Assembly: GCF_018446385.1 (NCBI RefSeq) | Contig: NC_055998.1 | Span: forward strand, 21,755,173-21,819,172 | Origin: Zingiber officinale | Taxonomy: Eukaryota > Streptophyta > Magnoliopsida > Zingiberales > Zingiberaceae | DNA: 64,000 bases | Direction of reading: 5' to 3' | Part shown: positions 47,712 to 64,000 of the stretch, in pieces | Position numbering within the stretch: position 1 is the stretch's first letter | Layout: every line of letters starts with the position of its first letter | Translations under genes and position numbers: made by a program | Notes under the pieces: model-generated | Database searches by the model: none | Seen by the model: the letters and a program-made list of their open reading frames with translations, nothing else | Told to the model about the DNA's origin: nothing

Positions 47712-48960
47712 ACGGCCGGGTCTTAGCCCCCGAGCAGGTCAACCCCTTTGCTAGAGACCAACCCGGGAGTTCTATGACCCCCTCTATTCATCCTGCCGCT
47801 ACCTCCCTCTCAGCTTCTCACCCCAGGAAGTAGCCCAAGCGGAGTAAATACGATTTCTCAATTCCTGGAGCTTGCCCTCTGTAGCTGGATTGGATTTAGC
47901 GGAGGTTGGTGATACCTCTCCTATCCGCGGCCAAGTTCAACTGCATGGGGCCTTAGCCATCTCCTAGTAGTCGGCTATTGAGCAATTCTGGGGAGGCTCC
48001 CCGTTGGAAGGGGTAGACCTGGCTTCTCAGCATATAATATCGGTGAGTCTTCTTTTTCTTGGTCTGGCTATCTGAAATTAATTCCGACCCTCCTTTTTAT
48101 GCCATGCAGGTCTGCTCCATGGGCTTGAGCTTGACCCAAGTTGCCGCAGATCTGCTGCGGGAGAACGAGTCGCTGAAGGCTCGTATTCGAGAATTGGAAC
48201 TGCCACTAACTCCTCGCAATCCACTCGACCCTCCGGCTTCTAACAACCCTCTGCATTCCTATCTTCATGCGGCCAGGGAGTCTGCTCAGTCCGCCAGGGA
48301 TCTAGCTCAGGCTTTATCAGAAAAGATAAAGAAACTGAAAGCGGCTCTAAAGACCAGTGAATCCAAACTAAAGTCTGAGGGGGAACGTCATCGCCAAATT
48401 CGAGACAAGCTAAACGAGAAGGACGCCCAGCTAACCACTCTTTCTAAGGACTTACAGACACTCTGAGAATCCTATGAGGCTCTGCAAAAGACCTGGAAAC
48501 TACTCAAGCAGACCTGGCTACGAGTTCCAACCGAGAAAAGGCTCTCAAGGATCAGAGGGACATTGACAAAGCTACCATCAAGTCCTTGAAAATGGATCTT
48601 CTAAAGGCCCAGGAGGCTGCTTCCCAGTGTAAACAAGAGATGGCCCTGGTGCAGATGGATGTCGACAAAGTAAAGGGGGAGCTGACTGCTTACCGAGCGG
48701 GAGAGACTGACCGCTTGGAGGCATACAGGCTCGCCTATGTCAAATCCCCTCTTTTTGGAAAGAAAGTGGGTGCCCTGATTGATATGATGCTATGTTATGG
48801 CAGCATGGGTGCTGTTCGTCAACTGTTTGAATAAGGGTTCCTGCGTTCTGCTCCCCTGGATAACTTTTTAGACCAAGAGCACCTTGTGGAGGAGTTGTCT
48901 ACTGAAGCTTTCCCCTCCTTCAAAGACGATACCTTTGAATTTTCTCTTGTACTTTTACCT
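47712..48960 (+). pseudogene. Second antisense gene of the Tat element, C-terminal half
   Basis: Plus-strand coding remnant, antisense to the Tat pol. Starts within a Pro/Ser-rich region (47712-47833), then after an apparent intron ('ggtgagtcttctttttcttgg' near 48041) reads long coiled-coil stretches (ENESLKARIRELEL, 48130-48465; KMDLLKAQEAASQCKQEMA, 48586-48834). It ends with a GAVRQLFE...LRSAPLDNFLDQEHLVEEL block that parallels GALRQQYEQGYLTSAPPEDF at the end of the main antisense gene (58290-58350). Stops at 48466 and 48834 break it. The N-terminal half is absent, removed at the Athila junction. Confidence 0.6.
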
Positions 48961-49578
48961 TGAATTGTGTTGGGATGCTAAAGCCTCCTTTTGAACGTAC
49001 TTTTATTAATGCATGTTCTACACTTGTTCCTACCTTGGTGTATTTAGAAACTTTATCTTCCGCCTGAGGCTTTGCCGTAATCCTGCTAATATTTCGATCC
49101 ACGTTACAAACCTGGCCTTTTACCCATGTGCTCAAGGCTTTGCTGTAACATCGTTAATAACCCAACCCATAATATAACAGACCTGGATTTCTTCCACATT
49201 TGTATCTGCCTTTTCTTGGTCTGTTCTTCAGTGTTGTTCTGCTCTTCGATTCTGCTTGTTGATGTCCCGACCTGTACTACGAACCTGTCCTTCTAACTGT
49301 GTCCGCCTTTTCTCGGTCTGTTCTTTAGCCTGACCATGAAAAGGTGAAAGCGCACATATGCAGATTTTCGAAAGACTCGACTACAGCTGCGTTCCTTCCC
49401 CAGGTCAGCATCCCTCATGATTACCCTCGTACATTGCACCATTTACTTTTTCTGGCACCTAACTCTAGCTTCATTTTCCGTGATGATCCCATGGCTCCTT
49501 TTACTCAGATAACTTGAACCGCCTTTATTATGAGTCGTTGGATGGTGGTTGTGACCATAATACCCTCATGAGCATCGG
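48961..49578. other. Spacer and presumed distal promoter of the main antisense gene
   Basis: No open frame with a recognisable product. Contains phrases such as 'tttctcggtctgttctt' in two copies (49215 and 49310) and 'cgacctgtactacgaacc', similar in style to the Tat LTR repeats at 29400-29600. Confidence 0.35.
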
Positions 49579-49587
49579 CTATAAATA
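49579..49587 (+). promoter_or_regulatory. TATA box of the main antisense gene
   Basis: CTATAAATA, 126 bp before the ATG at 49705, on the strand opposite to the Tat gag-pol. The spacing suits a short leader. Confidence 0.5.
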
Positions 49588-50317
49588 TACCTCCCACTCT
49601 ATCCCTTGGAACTTTTTTGCCTGCCTCTCCCTTCTGTTCTCACTCTCTACTCCATCCTGTCTTTCACTTCTTCTTGCCCTCTGCCTCATGCTTAAATCCT
49701 TCCTATGGCTTTTCCTACCATTGTTTACCTCCCGGGAGTCTCTTCTTTCACCGGCGTGGATCTAGATGATCTTCGTTTCAACTATGAGATCTCAGAAGAC
49801 ATGCCCACACTACAACAAAAACCCTCATAGACATCGGTTTTCCACCGCTGTCTATTACATTTTCGACCGATGTCTATGAAGGTGATGTAAAAGGTCTGTC
49901 ATTTTAGACATCGGGTTAAAATCGGTGTAGTATCACTTAACGACACCGGTTTTCGAATCGATTATTAACCGGTGTAGTATCACTTAACGACACTATTTCA
50001 TCAATGGTGTAAAACCGATATAATATTATATGTTAATAACACCAGTTTTGGCAGCGGTATACGACCGATGTAATATTAGTTAATGACACCGGTTTTGCAG
50101 CGGTGGAAAACCGATGTAATATCAATATTGTTTAACAACACAAATTCAATTTCCGAAACAATGAAAAACTAATAAAATGCACCAATATTATTCATACAAT
50201 AGTATCCATAAAATACACAAATATTCATAAATTACACATATTCTTCTTCCAACAGTATCCATAAAATACACAAATATTCACAAATTACATAAATATTCTT
50301 CTTACAACAGTATCCAT

Positions 50318-54756
<4,439 letters not shown>

Positions 54757-54792
<36 letters not shown>
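54757..54792. repeat. 36-base A tract
   Basis: An uninterrupted run of A. It could be a simple-sequence expansion or the poly(A) end of a short retroposon; no flanking duplication was recognised. Confidence 0.8.
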
Positions 54793-54796
<4 letters not shown>

Positions 54797-54879
54797 AAAC
54801 ATGGCGATAAATCGAGAATACTGGGCTTATGCTTTATTTTTTTTTTGAAAAAAAAAGAGATATCATTGCCACAAACCCC

Positions 54880-55140
54880 TCTTTCTCTCGTGGCTTTTCT
54901 TCGTCAACCCGCTCGGGGATAGGAGGAGGCCGCCGTCGGAGTGGTACCCTTGATCGACGAGGACACGATTGGCGGCCGATGCAGTGGCGGTGCACAAAAC
55001 CAGGTTGCCCATGCTGGAGATTTTCCTTATCATCTCCTCATCTCCTCCTCCTCCTCCTCACCATCAACACAATCAAAGGGTAGATTTTAGGGAAGAAAAG
55101 AGATTTCTAACCATCAACACAATCAAAGGGTAGATTTTTG
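54880..55140. other. GC-rich exon-like patch and 50-bp duplication
   Basis: On the minus strand 55005-54880 reads an open MGNLVLCTATASAANRVLVD segment of unknown origin, possibly another captured exon. Beside it, 'ccatcaacacaatcaaaggg' is repeated 50 bp apart (55061 and 55111) after a CTC microsatellite (55035-55059). Confidence 0.35.
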
Positions 55141-58100
55141 GGAAGTAATCCCTTTTCTCTAAAAACAAAACATCGACAAAAAAATAAAAAATCAAAGCAA
55201 AAGCAACTCATTTTGCGGAGGAGAAATCCTCTCCTTTTTCCCTGCCTAAAAGAAACACTGTGCAGAAATCATAAATCGCTTCCACAAAACCCTTATTTTT
55301 TCCCTTACGGAGAGCAACATTTGTACAAGAATATAAGGGAAAGTAGATCGTAACCAGGAGTGGAGGAGGAGGAAGAAAGGGGAAGTGAGCAGCCGTTGCG
55401 AAGTGGTGGCTCTCTCCTCTTCAGTTTGAGGGTGATCGCCGACGAAGAACAAATGCGAGATGACCAAGCCCTTTTCTAGCCATTGTTCCTCCTCAGGAAA
55501 TGAGAAATATGTGTTAGAGAGCACCGCAACAAAGCAACGAGTGTCCCGAAGAGCGAGAAAATGAACCCTTCGCCGATGCGCCGCTGCTGTCGCCAACTTG
55601 CCCTTTTAATAGCAAGCATTTCTATAAAATGAAGGGCTCCTCTTCTCACCCAAAGGGAGGAGTTGGAGGAGATGCGGTGTGGTTGGACGGAGAAGCAAGG
55701 GCGTCGTGTGTTGATCCTGATCGGGAGAGGAAGGGGCGTCAATCTAGGAAGGGGAAGAGGGAGATAAGGCTGAGAGAGATAGTCGGACAGCTAGCGGCGA
55801 GGAGGAAAGTGGCGGCGGCGTTGTGACGATATACGGTGGACGGCACGATATAGGTTTAGGTTTGGAGGGAAGAGTAAAGTGTTACAAATTTTGACTAAGT
55901 ATTGGTGGAAAAATTAAATTATTTTATTTTATCATAGACACCGGGTTTTAAAAATCGCTGTTAAAATCGATGTCTATTAACAAAAAAAAAAGGCGCTCAT
56001 AGACATCAGCTTAAAAAATCAATGTCTATGAGCGAAAATCTGTGCCTATAAACACCGGTTTTTGGAAAAACCGGTGTAAAATACTCAAAAACATCGGTTT
56101 TTGCTTAAAACCACTGTTGTTCCACTGATGTCTATGAGGGTTTTTCTTGTAGTGCCATCATTATTCCTAACTTGCTTTATCGGGCCACCTCTCCACCAGA
56201 GGGATATGTCACCTTTTACAAGGAACAATTCGTCGCTGGGCTTCGCTTCCCCATTCACCCTCTATTCTCTGATGTAAGTCGATATTTCATAATTTCTCTG
56301 AGCCAACTAACTCCCAATTCTCAAAGGATCCTATGCAGATTCGTTATCCTGTGTGAAGTCTGCGACCTACCCTGGTATGCCTGCGTGTTCCACTATTTCT
56401 TTACTCCTTGCTAGTAGGGTGAGAGCTTGTTTCATTTTCAAGCCCGTACCCGCACTATCTTCTTTTGTCCTATTCTCTCCTTTGACGCGAATTGGAAGGA
56501 TAAATATTTTTTCCTTAAATTTCCTTTTGACGTGGAATGACCCACTCGGTGGCAATGATTGCTTCTTACAGCACCTTACGTAGGAGACTTCAGTACTGAT
56601 CCTCTCTTTACAAAGGCTTTGGCTCAAGTGAGATGTTGGAAGCTAGACTTAATGAGACTGCTGATCGAGGACATGCTATCCTTTTTTAGACTGAGCCGCC
56701 TTTCCTCAGCCAAGCTGCCTCGCTCCCTGGGTGAGTTTTACCTGACCTTGACTTACTCCACCCTGGTTTTTAGTATTGTTACTATAATCCTAATTTCCCT
56801 GTGTAGCCAACACCCTGCACCGTGCAGCAGATGTCCAACTCCACCCCCTGAGCGACCAGAAAATAATGCGTAGAGGCAGAATCATATTAGAAAGAAGACC
56901 CCTTCCTCATTTTGCCCCTACCTGATTGGGAGCAACTACTACTGTCATTCCTCGGTCGGCTCCTCAAACAACTCCCCTCTCAGCCTCCCGATCAGCTTCT
57001 GAACCTGCTTCCCAATTGACTCTGAGACCACCCTCCAAGTCAGCGGACATACCTCCTGCCAGTCCCGCTTCCCAAGCAGCTTCTCGTGCAGCTCGTCAGG
57101 TGCATTTTGCTGTTGATCCTACAAGTCAAAGTGCCGCCTCTCTGCTGGCTCGTCGACCTCGACCTTCACCTGAAGACTCAGATTCAGGTGACCAACCATT
57201 AGTACGCAGGTTTCAACACAGAGTTGTTGATCCTGTCTCTAATGATCCGCCTGCTGCTCAATCTTCCTCCTCACCTCTGGCGACCACCTCAAGCTCGGGC
57301 TTCCCTGGTGCTTCTGTAACTCCCTCAGAGGCCCCAGAGGGAACTTTTCGAAGGACGCCCCCAATTGTCCATGAAGAAGTCCGGGATGAATCTCACCTGT
57401 CCCCCATGGGTTCTGCTTTGCTACATGCATCTCCCACTGCATCTCAGCCCTCTGCGCCCCATCCTCCAAGGCTCCAAGTGCAGCTGCAGGGCCTTCAACT
57501 TACTCCCCTCTGGCTGGGGGTGACACCGGATCCTCTAGCTCACGACGCCCAACCTACTCACACTTCATAACCACTCTACCCTCAGAACGACACTTGCAGC
57601 ATCAAGAAGATGTCCCTACTAGCCGCATCACTCTGAGAGGATTATTGTCCAACTGCTGGCAAGAAAATTTGGAGCAGATACATGTCGTTCCGGTGCCACT
57701 CCAGTTGGACATGATCGCGGAAGGAGCTATAGCCGTAAGATTCCTTTATTATTTCCTTCCCTTATTTCTATCATTCCCTTATAACCGTCTCTCTGTAGAG
57801 CTTCTGACAATGAGTCACACACTGTCTGCCTTATATCAAGAGAATAAAGCTATGAAGAACATAGTAGCTGAAGTGGAGCTTCAATTAAATGACCCGGCGG
57901 CAGCTAACCACATATTGAGGGTCGAGATAGAGACCTTGAAGAGAGTGAATGCTCTTAGGCAATCCTTAAGAGGGGCAGATCAAGAAATCAAAGGACTTCG
58001 TGAGGAAAAGAGCAAGATCGAGATTCTTCACCAGCAAACTTTGGATCAGTTGACTAAGGACCTGCAATCTAAGGAAGCTCTTCTTCAAGATCAAGGTCGG

Positions 58101-58418
58101 ACTTTGGAATCCCAGGCTGCTTAAGCTTAATTATCTCAAGCTCACTCTGCCATAGCTGGCGTTACCACAGCTCCGACAATATGCAGAGAAGGAGAAAGCG
58201 AGCGTTGTAGGTTGATCCGAGAGGCCTACTTACACTCTCGGGAGTTTGGCATTCAGGTAGGGGACCGCTTTGTCACAATGGTCGCTTATGGTGCTGTCGG
58301 GGCTCTGAGACAGCAGTATGAGCAAGGGTACCTTACCTCCGCTCCCCCTGAAGACTTCCTAGACCATCACCACATTTTGAAAGAAATACTCGATGAAATC
58401 TTTTCCGCTTTTAAGTAA

Positions 58419-58690
58419 TTTGTATCTGTAACCTATGTAAACTGAACAACCATATGCTTAACGTTCCATCCCATCTATGGTTATCCGCATTCTGGGTATG
58501 AATATGTTGGCACCTAAGTTCTTTAATCCAAGTTCGACGCCTAAATGAGTCTGATGATTTACAAAGAGTAAGGACATAACAATCCTGACCAAGCTAACAT
58601 TCTGATTGACCGGTTGGGCAAGTATTCCCGACCTGATTTATCATACCTCAATCAGACCTACACTTATCGGGACTATACTTTACAGAAAAT
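58419..58690. other. Convergent spacer between antisense gene and pol
   Basis: 272 bp separate the end of the plus-strand antisense gene from the end of the minus-strand pol, so the two transcription units converge here. No terminator or hairpin recognised. Confidence 0.45.
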
Positions 58691-61600
58691 AAAGTTATCT
58701 ACATGCGATAAGGCCGAAGATAGTTAGCGCTCCAGGGCCGGTTTAGCTTCCTACCTCGGTCGTCTGCAGGTAGTAGGCACCTGGCGTCAACTTTTTAACA
58801 ACTTTATAAGGTCCGTCCCATTAGGGTGCTAACTTGGCTACGTCACCCACAGGTTTTGTTCACTTCTAGACCAGGTCACCCTCTCCGAAGAAGCGAGGGA
58901 TTACCCTTCTATTGTAGTTCTGTCTCATCCTTTGTCGGTAAGCCTCCAACCTTGTTGTCGTTCGCTCACGGATTTCACTAATAAGATCTAGCTCTGCAAG
59001 CCGTCGTTCGACATTTTCCTCATCGTATAACATTCTCCTAATTGAAGGTACCCCGATTTTTATGGGTACTACTGCTTCATTGCCGTAAACTAGATGAAAG
59101 GGAGTAAGACCTGTGCTCTCTCGGGGCATCGTACGATGGGCCTAGAGAATGCTTGGGCAACTCCTCTGCCCAATCTCCTCCAACGTGATCCAGTTTAACC
59201 TTCAACCCTCGCACAATCTCTTTGTTAATAACTTCTGTCTGACCATTACTTTACAGGTATGCTACAGACGTAAAAGCCTGGGCTATGCCGAATCCGTAGC
59301 ACCAGGCCTGGAGCCTTCGGCCCTGGAACTGTCTCTCATTATCTGAAACTAGCTTGTGCGGTATACCAAATCTACAGAGGATATTTCTCCACAGGAACCG
59401 GATAACTGCTCTCTCTGTAATTCTGGCCAGGGCCTCATCTTCTACCCATTTGAAAAAGTAGTTCACCGCCACAAGCAAGAATCACTTTTGACCGGGTGCC
59501 ATAGGGAATGGTCCTACAATATCCATACCCCACTGATAAAAGGGGTAAGAAGTTATAGATGTCTTTAGAATCGAGGTCGGCATATGTGTCAGATTCTGAT
59601 GTTTCTGGCAAGATAAATAAGTATTTACTAATCGCTGAGCATCTTGCTATAAGGTAGGCCAGAAATAACCGACCAACAGCACCTTACGGGCCAATGTTCT
59701 ACCTCCAGCATGACTGCCGCAACATCCTAGATGTATCTCTTGTAAAACCTGATCCACCTCTTCCATATCCAAACATCTAAGTAAAGGCCTGGAAAATGTC
59801 GGCTTATATAACTGATCTCCTATCATGGTGTAGGCGTGAGCCGTTTTCCTGACCAGCTGTGCACCCTCAAGATCGTTGCCAGGATACCTTGTTGAAGATA
59901 ACTAATCATTAGCACTCTCCAATCGATAGGCTTGTCCATGTTATTATGAAGATCTATCTTGGCTAACTCATCTGTTCGACCATTTTTCGTTCTGGGAATC
60001 TTGGTCATCATGACCTCTTTGAACTCTTCTCTCATTTTTTCATAAGCCTCCTGGTATACTTGCAACTGATTATTGTTGACCTCAAAGTTGCCCGCTACTT
60101 GTTGGGTTACTAATTGAGAGTCCGAATAGATGATTACCCGGGTAGCCCCCACATGTCGTGATGCTTGCAACCCTACCAACAAAGCCTCATATTCATCCTC
60201 GTTGTTAGTAGCTCTGAAGTTTAACTGAACGACTATCTGCAGGGCGTCCTCTTAATGGGATATCAGAACAACTCCGACGCCACTTCCTTGTCGAGTGGTT
60301 GATCCATCCACGACACATTCCAAGACTCTTCGGAATTAGCTTGATGAATCTCTGTCAAGAAATTGACTAGGGCTTGCGCTTTAATAGTCGTGCAATGTTA
60401 ATATACTATATCATATTCCCCCAATTCTGTCGCCCACATGATAAGCTGACCGACAACTTCTACATTGGTAAGGGCCTTACCCATAGTGTTATTGGTGAAA
60501 ACCGTGATGGGATGTGCTAGAAAATAGGGCCTTAAATGTCGGGCCATGAGCACCAGTCCGTAGACTAACTTTTCCAGAGTTGTGTATCTAGACTCATCCC
60601 CTTCAGTAGAAGACTAAAAAAGTATACTGGTCGTTGTACATTGTCTTGTTCTTTTACCAACACCTCCCCCACGGTCTCATGGGTGGCTGACAAGTAGACC
60701 CAAAGCGGCTCCCTCGCGATGGGCTTGAATAAGGAAGGTAAGGTCTCCGGATACTTCTTCAGTTCTTTAAAAGCCCGAGTGCACTCCTCGTCCCACTGAA
60801 ATTTGGAAGTTTTCCTGAGTACTATGAAAAAGGGTGCTACCTTGTCTGTCGATTGGGAAATGAACCTAGACAGGGTTGTTATCCAACCCACCAATTTTTG
60901 GGCTTCTTTTAAGTTTTGGGGAGCCTTCATATCTCGGAGTGCCTGGACTTTTTCAGGGTTAGCTTCAATTCCATGCTCTGTCACAAGATATCCTAAAAAT
61001 TTCCCCCCTCGAGCTCCGAACAAACACTTTAATGGATTCAACTTCAATCCATACTGTCTGAGGGTATTGCAAGTTTCTTCCACGTCCATGATCAGGTTTA
61101 CGGCCAAGGAGGACTTGATAAGTATATCATCCACGTACACTTCCACATTCCTCCCGATTTGTTCCCGGAAGATCTTATCCATCATTGTCTGGTAGGTAGC
61201 TCCTGTATTTCTGAGGCCAAAACGCATGACCGTGTAACTGAAAGTACCGTCGACCGTGATGAAGCTAACCTTCTCTTAGTCTTCCTGGGCCAGGGGGATT
61301 TGATGATATCCTTGGTAGGCATCCAGCATGCAGATCCTCTCACAGCCAGCAGTCGAGTCCACCATCTGATCAATCTTGGGAAGTGGGTAATAATCCTTGG
61401 GACTGACACGATTGAGATCCTGAAAGTCAATGCAAACTCTCTATTTATTGTTGGACTTTGCTACCAGGACCATGTTAGAAAGCCAGGACAGGAATTGCAC
61501 TTCTCTAATATGGCCCGCTTTCCTAAGCTGGTTCACTTCAGCTCCGATGATCTTATTTTGATCAGCCGAGAAGTTTCTCTTCTTCTGCTTGATCGATCAG

Positions 61601-63148
61601 GAGTCGGACAAGAGATGTAATTTATGCTCTGCTACTTCTAACTTGACTTCGGCCAACTCTTCCAGAGACCAGGCGAAGACGTCTCTATTGCGAGTCAAGC
61701 ACTGGATTAATTCCTCTTTGAGCTCGGCAGGTAAATCACTTGCCACGCGAGTGAGACTTTTTGGAGGCTTGGGATGTAACTGAACTTCCTCCCAAGGAAT
61801 GAGCTCTTCTGCCATGGGTAGAGGCTCCTCCTGGATGGTATGAACGCCCCCATCCTGGGTCCTCTGGGCCTTGCGAGCCTCTACTCGAATCATGTCAATA
61901 TAACATCGACGAGAGACCCGCTGCTCCCCCTTAACTGCCCCCACTTGAGATCTCCCACGGGGAACTTAATTTTTTGGTGGAAAGTAGAAACAGCAGCTCG
62001 AAACTCATGCAAGGCTGGTCTACCCAGAATGACATTGTAAGAAGAAGGTGAATCTACTACGATGAAAGTACTTCTCCTGATTCTTACCAAGGGCTCACTG
62101 CCCAAGGATGTAGCCAACTTGATTTGGCCCATGGGCTTCACCTCATTCCTAGTGAATCCATATAAAGAAGTGACCACCAGCTAGAGCTTGCTAGTGTCGA
62201 TCTGCATTTCTTTTAAGGCAGTCCTAAAGAGCACGTTTACATTTCTTTCGTGCCGCCTGCGCTTCTTCCACATTAATATAACTGGCGGCTTTTTCTAACA
62301 TCTCATCAAAATTCTTTACGGGACTTCTGATGAGGTCCCTAAAGAATTCTCCTTCCACCAATCCGTGGGAGAAGGTACTCATGAGTATTTCTGAAGTGGC
62401 TGTAGGGACGTCCTGGGCCACTTGGTTGAATCGTTTGATATAACTTCTCAATGGTTCAGAGGACCCCTGCTTGAGAGCGAAAAGGCAATGGTCAGTCTTT
62501 TGGTATTTCCTGCTGCTAGCGAAGTGGCGCAGGAATATAGTCTTGAAATCTAAGAAGCAGGTGATGAACCCGTGTGGCAGTCCATTGAACCACTTCTGGG
62601 CGGAGCCCGATAGAGTATTCAAGAATACCCAGCACTTAACGGTGTCGCTATACTGGTGTAGCAGGGTCGTGTTTCTGAAATTACGAAGATGATCTTCAGG
62701 ATCTTTGCTACCATCATATTCTCCAATAGGGAGGCCTATACCCTTTGGGCAGCTTTTCTTCCAATATCGTGGAGGAGAAGGGCACTTTCTCATCTGGCTC
62801 CACCCGACGTTCTTCTCGGAGGATGGTAGCCTTTCCCCTTTTCGAGCCCTTAGGCAGAGAACTTTCCGCCACAGAGACTTGTGGTTGCTCCTTATGGCTA
62901 TAGCATCCAGGATTTGGCTGGTAATAACACAGACCGGGCTCTCTGTAGAAGGTTGGGGGAAATTCTACGAGCTACTTTATCTTAAAACCTCGATCCAAGG
63001 CGTGGGCCGGCTCTTTGAAAACTTCAGGTAACTTTCGTGGTCGGGAGGCGGTAGTTTGCTTCTCGGAGGTCGCCCGTTTCTTGGATTCCTTGAATAGTTC
63101 GTACTCTCTAGCTGTCATGGTTACATTGATTCGACCAGAGTCCTCCAT
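58690..63148 (-). pseudogene. Tat gag-pol polyprotein, broken
   Basis: From ATG 63148 (MEDSGRINVTMTAREYELFK) leftward: gag core (62224-62793, EDHLRNFRNTTLLHQYSD, KWFNGLPHG, VEEAQAARKK); protease C-terminal part (61890-62177, YNVILGRPALHEF); linker (61597-61944, RNRDVFAWS); RT (about 61500-60600, VCIDFQDLNRVSPKDYYPLP, GYHQIPLA, FGLRNTGATYQ, YVDD active site near 61130); RNase H (60182-59823, IIYSDSQLVTQQV); integrase (59478-58690, LVSDNERQFQG, NGQTEVINKE, then TPFHLVYGNEAVVP and a KPVGDVAKLAP end). Breaks include TAG for Trp in RT (61441-61443 area), TAG at 61277, a stop after SVAYL at 59251, a TAG at the end of EGDLV (58866) and missing starts between gag blocks. RNase H directly precedes integrase and there is no chromodomain, as in the Tat lineage. 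Confidence 0.9.
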
Positions 63149-63175
63149 CTTCACGTTCCAGAACAGGTAGATATG

Positions 63176-63197
63176 CTCCCACAGACGACGCGAAATT
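63176..63197 (-). promoter_or_regulatory. Primer/leader motif of the large Tat element
   Basis: Minus strand AATTTCGCGTCGTCTGTGGG directly after the 5' LTR end GGTATCA, a variant of the leader at 11501 and 24328. Confidence 0.65.
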
Positions 63198-63627
63198 TGA
63201 TACCGTCCGGAAGCTGAGTCAGACGGAGGTCGGCTGTGATGTCGTCGGCATTGACGGGGGTTGTTGAGACTCGTTGCTGGCACTTTACCTCCTGCAAGGG
63301 CTGTCGCGGGAGGGTGACAGAAGATGATGACTAGGACGACAAGGCGAGAGTCTCCTACGCACACTCGCCAAGCACCCAGGTCGTTAGAGACCAAGAACCA
63401 GGGAAAAAGTCCCTGAGTCAGACCCTCCGACGCTCAAGTCAGGTACTTTTTCCCCAGAAGAACAGTAGGATTGCAAAAAGTAAGAGACAGATGTGAAAAA
63501 GTGAGAGAGTGTACCTACGTAAGGGAGAGGACATCCCTTTTTATATGACAATGCATACTTCTGGTTTCTAGCAAATGTCAGGGAATGTCGGGGGTCAGAC
63601 CCTGTCTGGGGGTAAGTGCCACGTGGC
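63198..63627 (-). repeat. 5' LTR of the large Tat element, 3' part
   Basis: Matches 27005-27407 plus the first 35 bp after the solo LTR there. Minus-strand TATA box (CATATAAAAAGG) at about 63537-63547. Cut at 63628 by an Athila-type LTR; GTGGC (63623-63627) would be the first TSD copy. Confidence 0.75.
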
Positions 63628-64000
63628 TGATGTGCGTAAATATTATGATAGTTTATGCATGCTTTTCTGCACATTTGCTTACTTTATACGTACATATTCT
63701 TTGTATAATCGCCTCTTTTATCATGTATTTATCATATATACTCTTTTGTACGGATATATGCTCTTTGTTTAGTTTTGTGTTGACAGGGACAACTTTCAGA
63801 GCGAAAACGATGTTTGTCGACGCACCGGAGCGAGCAAGAGAACACGACCGTGTAAACCTTGCACGACCGTTTGGCCAAACAGAAGGGAAGATGTGCATGG
63901 TCGTGCAACCCTTGCACGGCTGTGCGGCCAAACCAGAGGCGGAGCAAAACACGGTCGTGCAACCCTGCACGGTCGTGCACCTCATGACCGAGGTCGAGCA
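63628..64000 (+). mobile_element. Second Athila-type LTR, start only
   Basis: Begins TGATGTGCGTAAATATTATG, the plus-strand form of the LTR start found inverted at 42539. It contains the same CACGACCGTGCA palindromic cluster (63840-64000). Orientation is opposite to the Athila element at 40877-47711. Runs out of the window. Confidence 0.8.

Overview
The window reads as a slice of a seed-plant nuclear genome in a transposon-dense region. The evidence is Ty3/gypsy (Tat and Athila type), Ty1/copia and CACTA elements, 5-bp and 3-bp target-site duplications (TSDs), TATA-box promoters and intron-type splice sites, with no bacterial-style operons. The two GC-rich, intronless DnaJ genes hint at a monocot, but that is a weak inference. 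Only two ordinary host genes are convincing: a pair of related plastid-type DnaJ (J20-like) genes at 6959-7474 (minus) and 22347-22910 (plus). Nearly everything else is mobile DNA or its remains.

Left part (1-27004): a broken CACTA transposase and CACTA end (1-1645); an unidentified repeat (copy 1, 1646-2895); a degenerate LTR-like stretch (3422-4340); a solo copia-type LTR with a perfect TSD (4583-6295); DnaJ gene 1; then a non-autonomous Tat-like LTR element (10196-20716). The inside of that element is almost entirely tandem arrays (56-bp, 64-bp and 37-62-bp units), and its 3' LTR is split by a 4028-bp solo LTR with a perfect 5-bp TSD. DnaJ gene 2 follows, then a truncated Tat element (LTR plus broken gag, 23386-25715) and copy 2 of the unidentified repeat (25716-27004).

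Right part (27005-64000): one large minus-strand Tat-lineage Ty3/gypsy element fills the rest and leaves the window on the right. It has been split at least five times: by a solo LTR in its 3' LTR (27408-29231), a full-length copia element (30722-40535), a gag-only Athila element (40877-47711), a CACTA element (49808-56154) and a second Athila-type LTR in its 5' LTR (from 63628). Between pol and the 3' LTR the Tat element carries plus-strand (antisense) genes. The main one has its own TATA box (49579) and start codon (49705), encodes a domain of the 'putative gypsy type transposon' (Transposase_28-like) kind followed by a Pro/Ser-rich region and coiled coils, and is cut by the CACTA insertion so exactly that its frame resumes once the CACTA and one TSD copy are left out.

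The CACTA element carries five exon-like pieces of a protein disulfide isomerase gene with introns retained, and its largest intron is split by another solo LTR (50787-52483). The most interesting material is the antisense gene set of the Tat element, the PDI capture, the array-built non-autonomous element, and a copia element whose LTRs are nearly identical while its pol is long dead.
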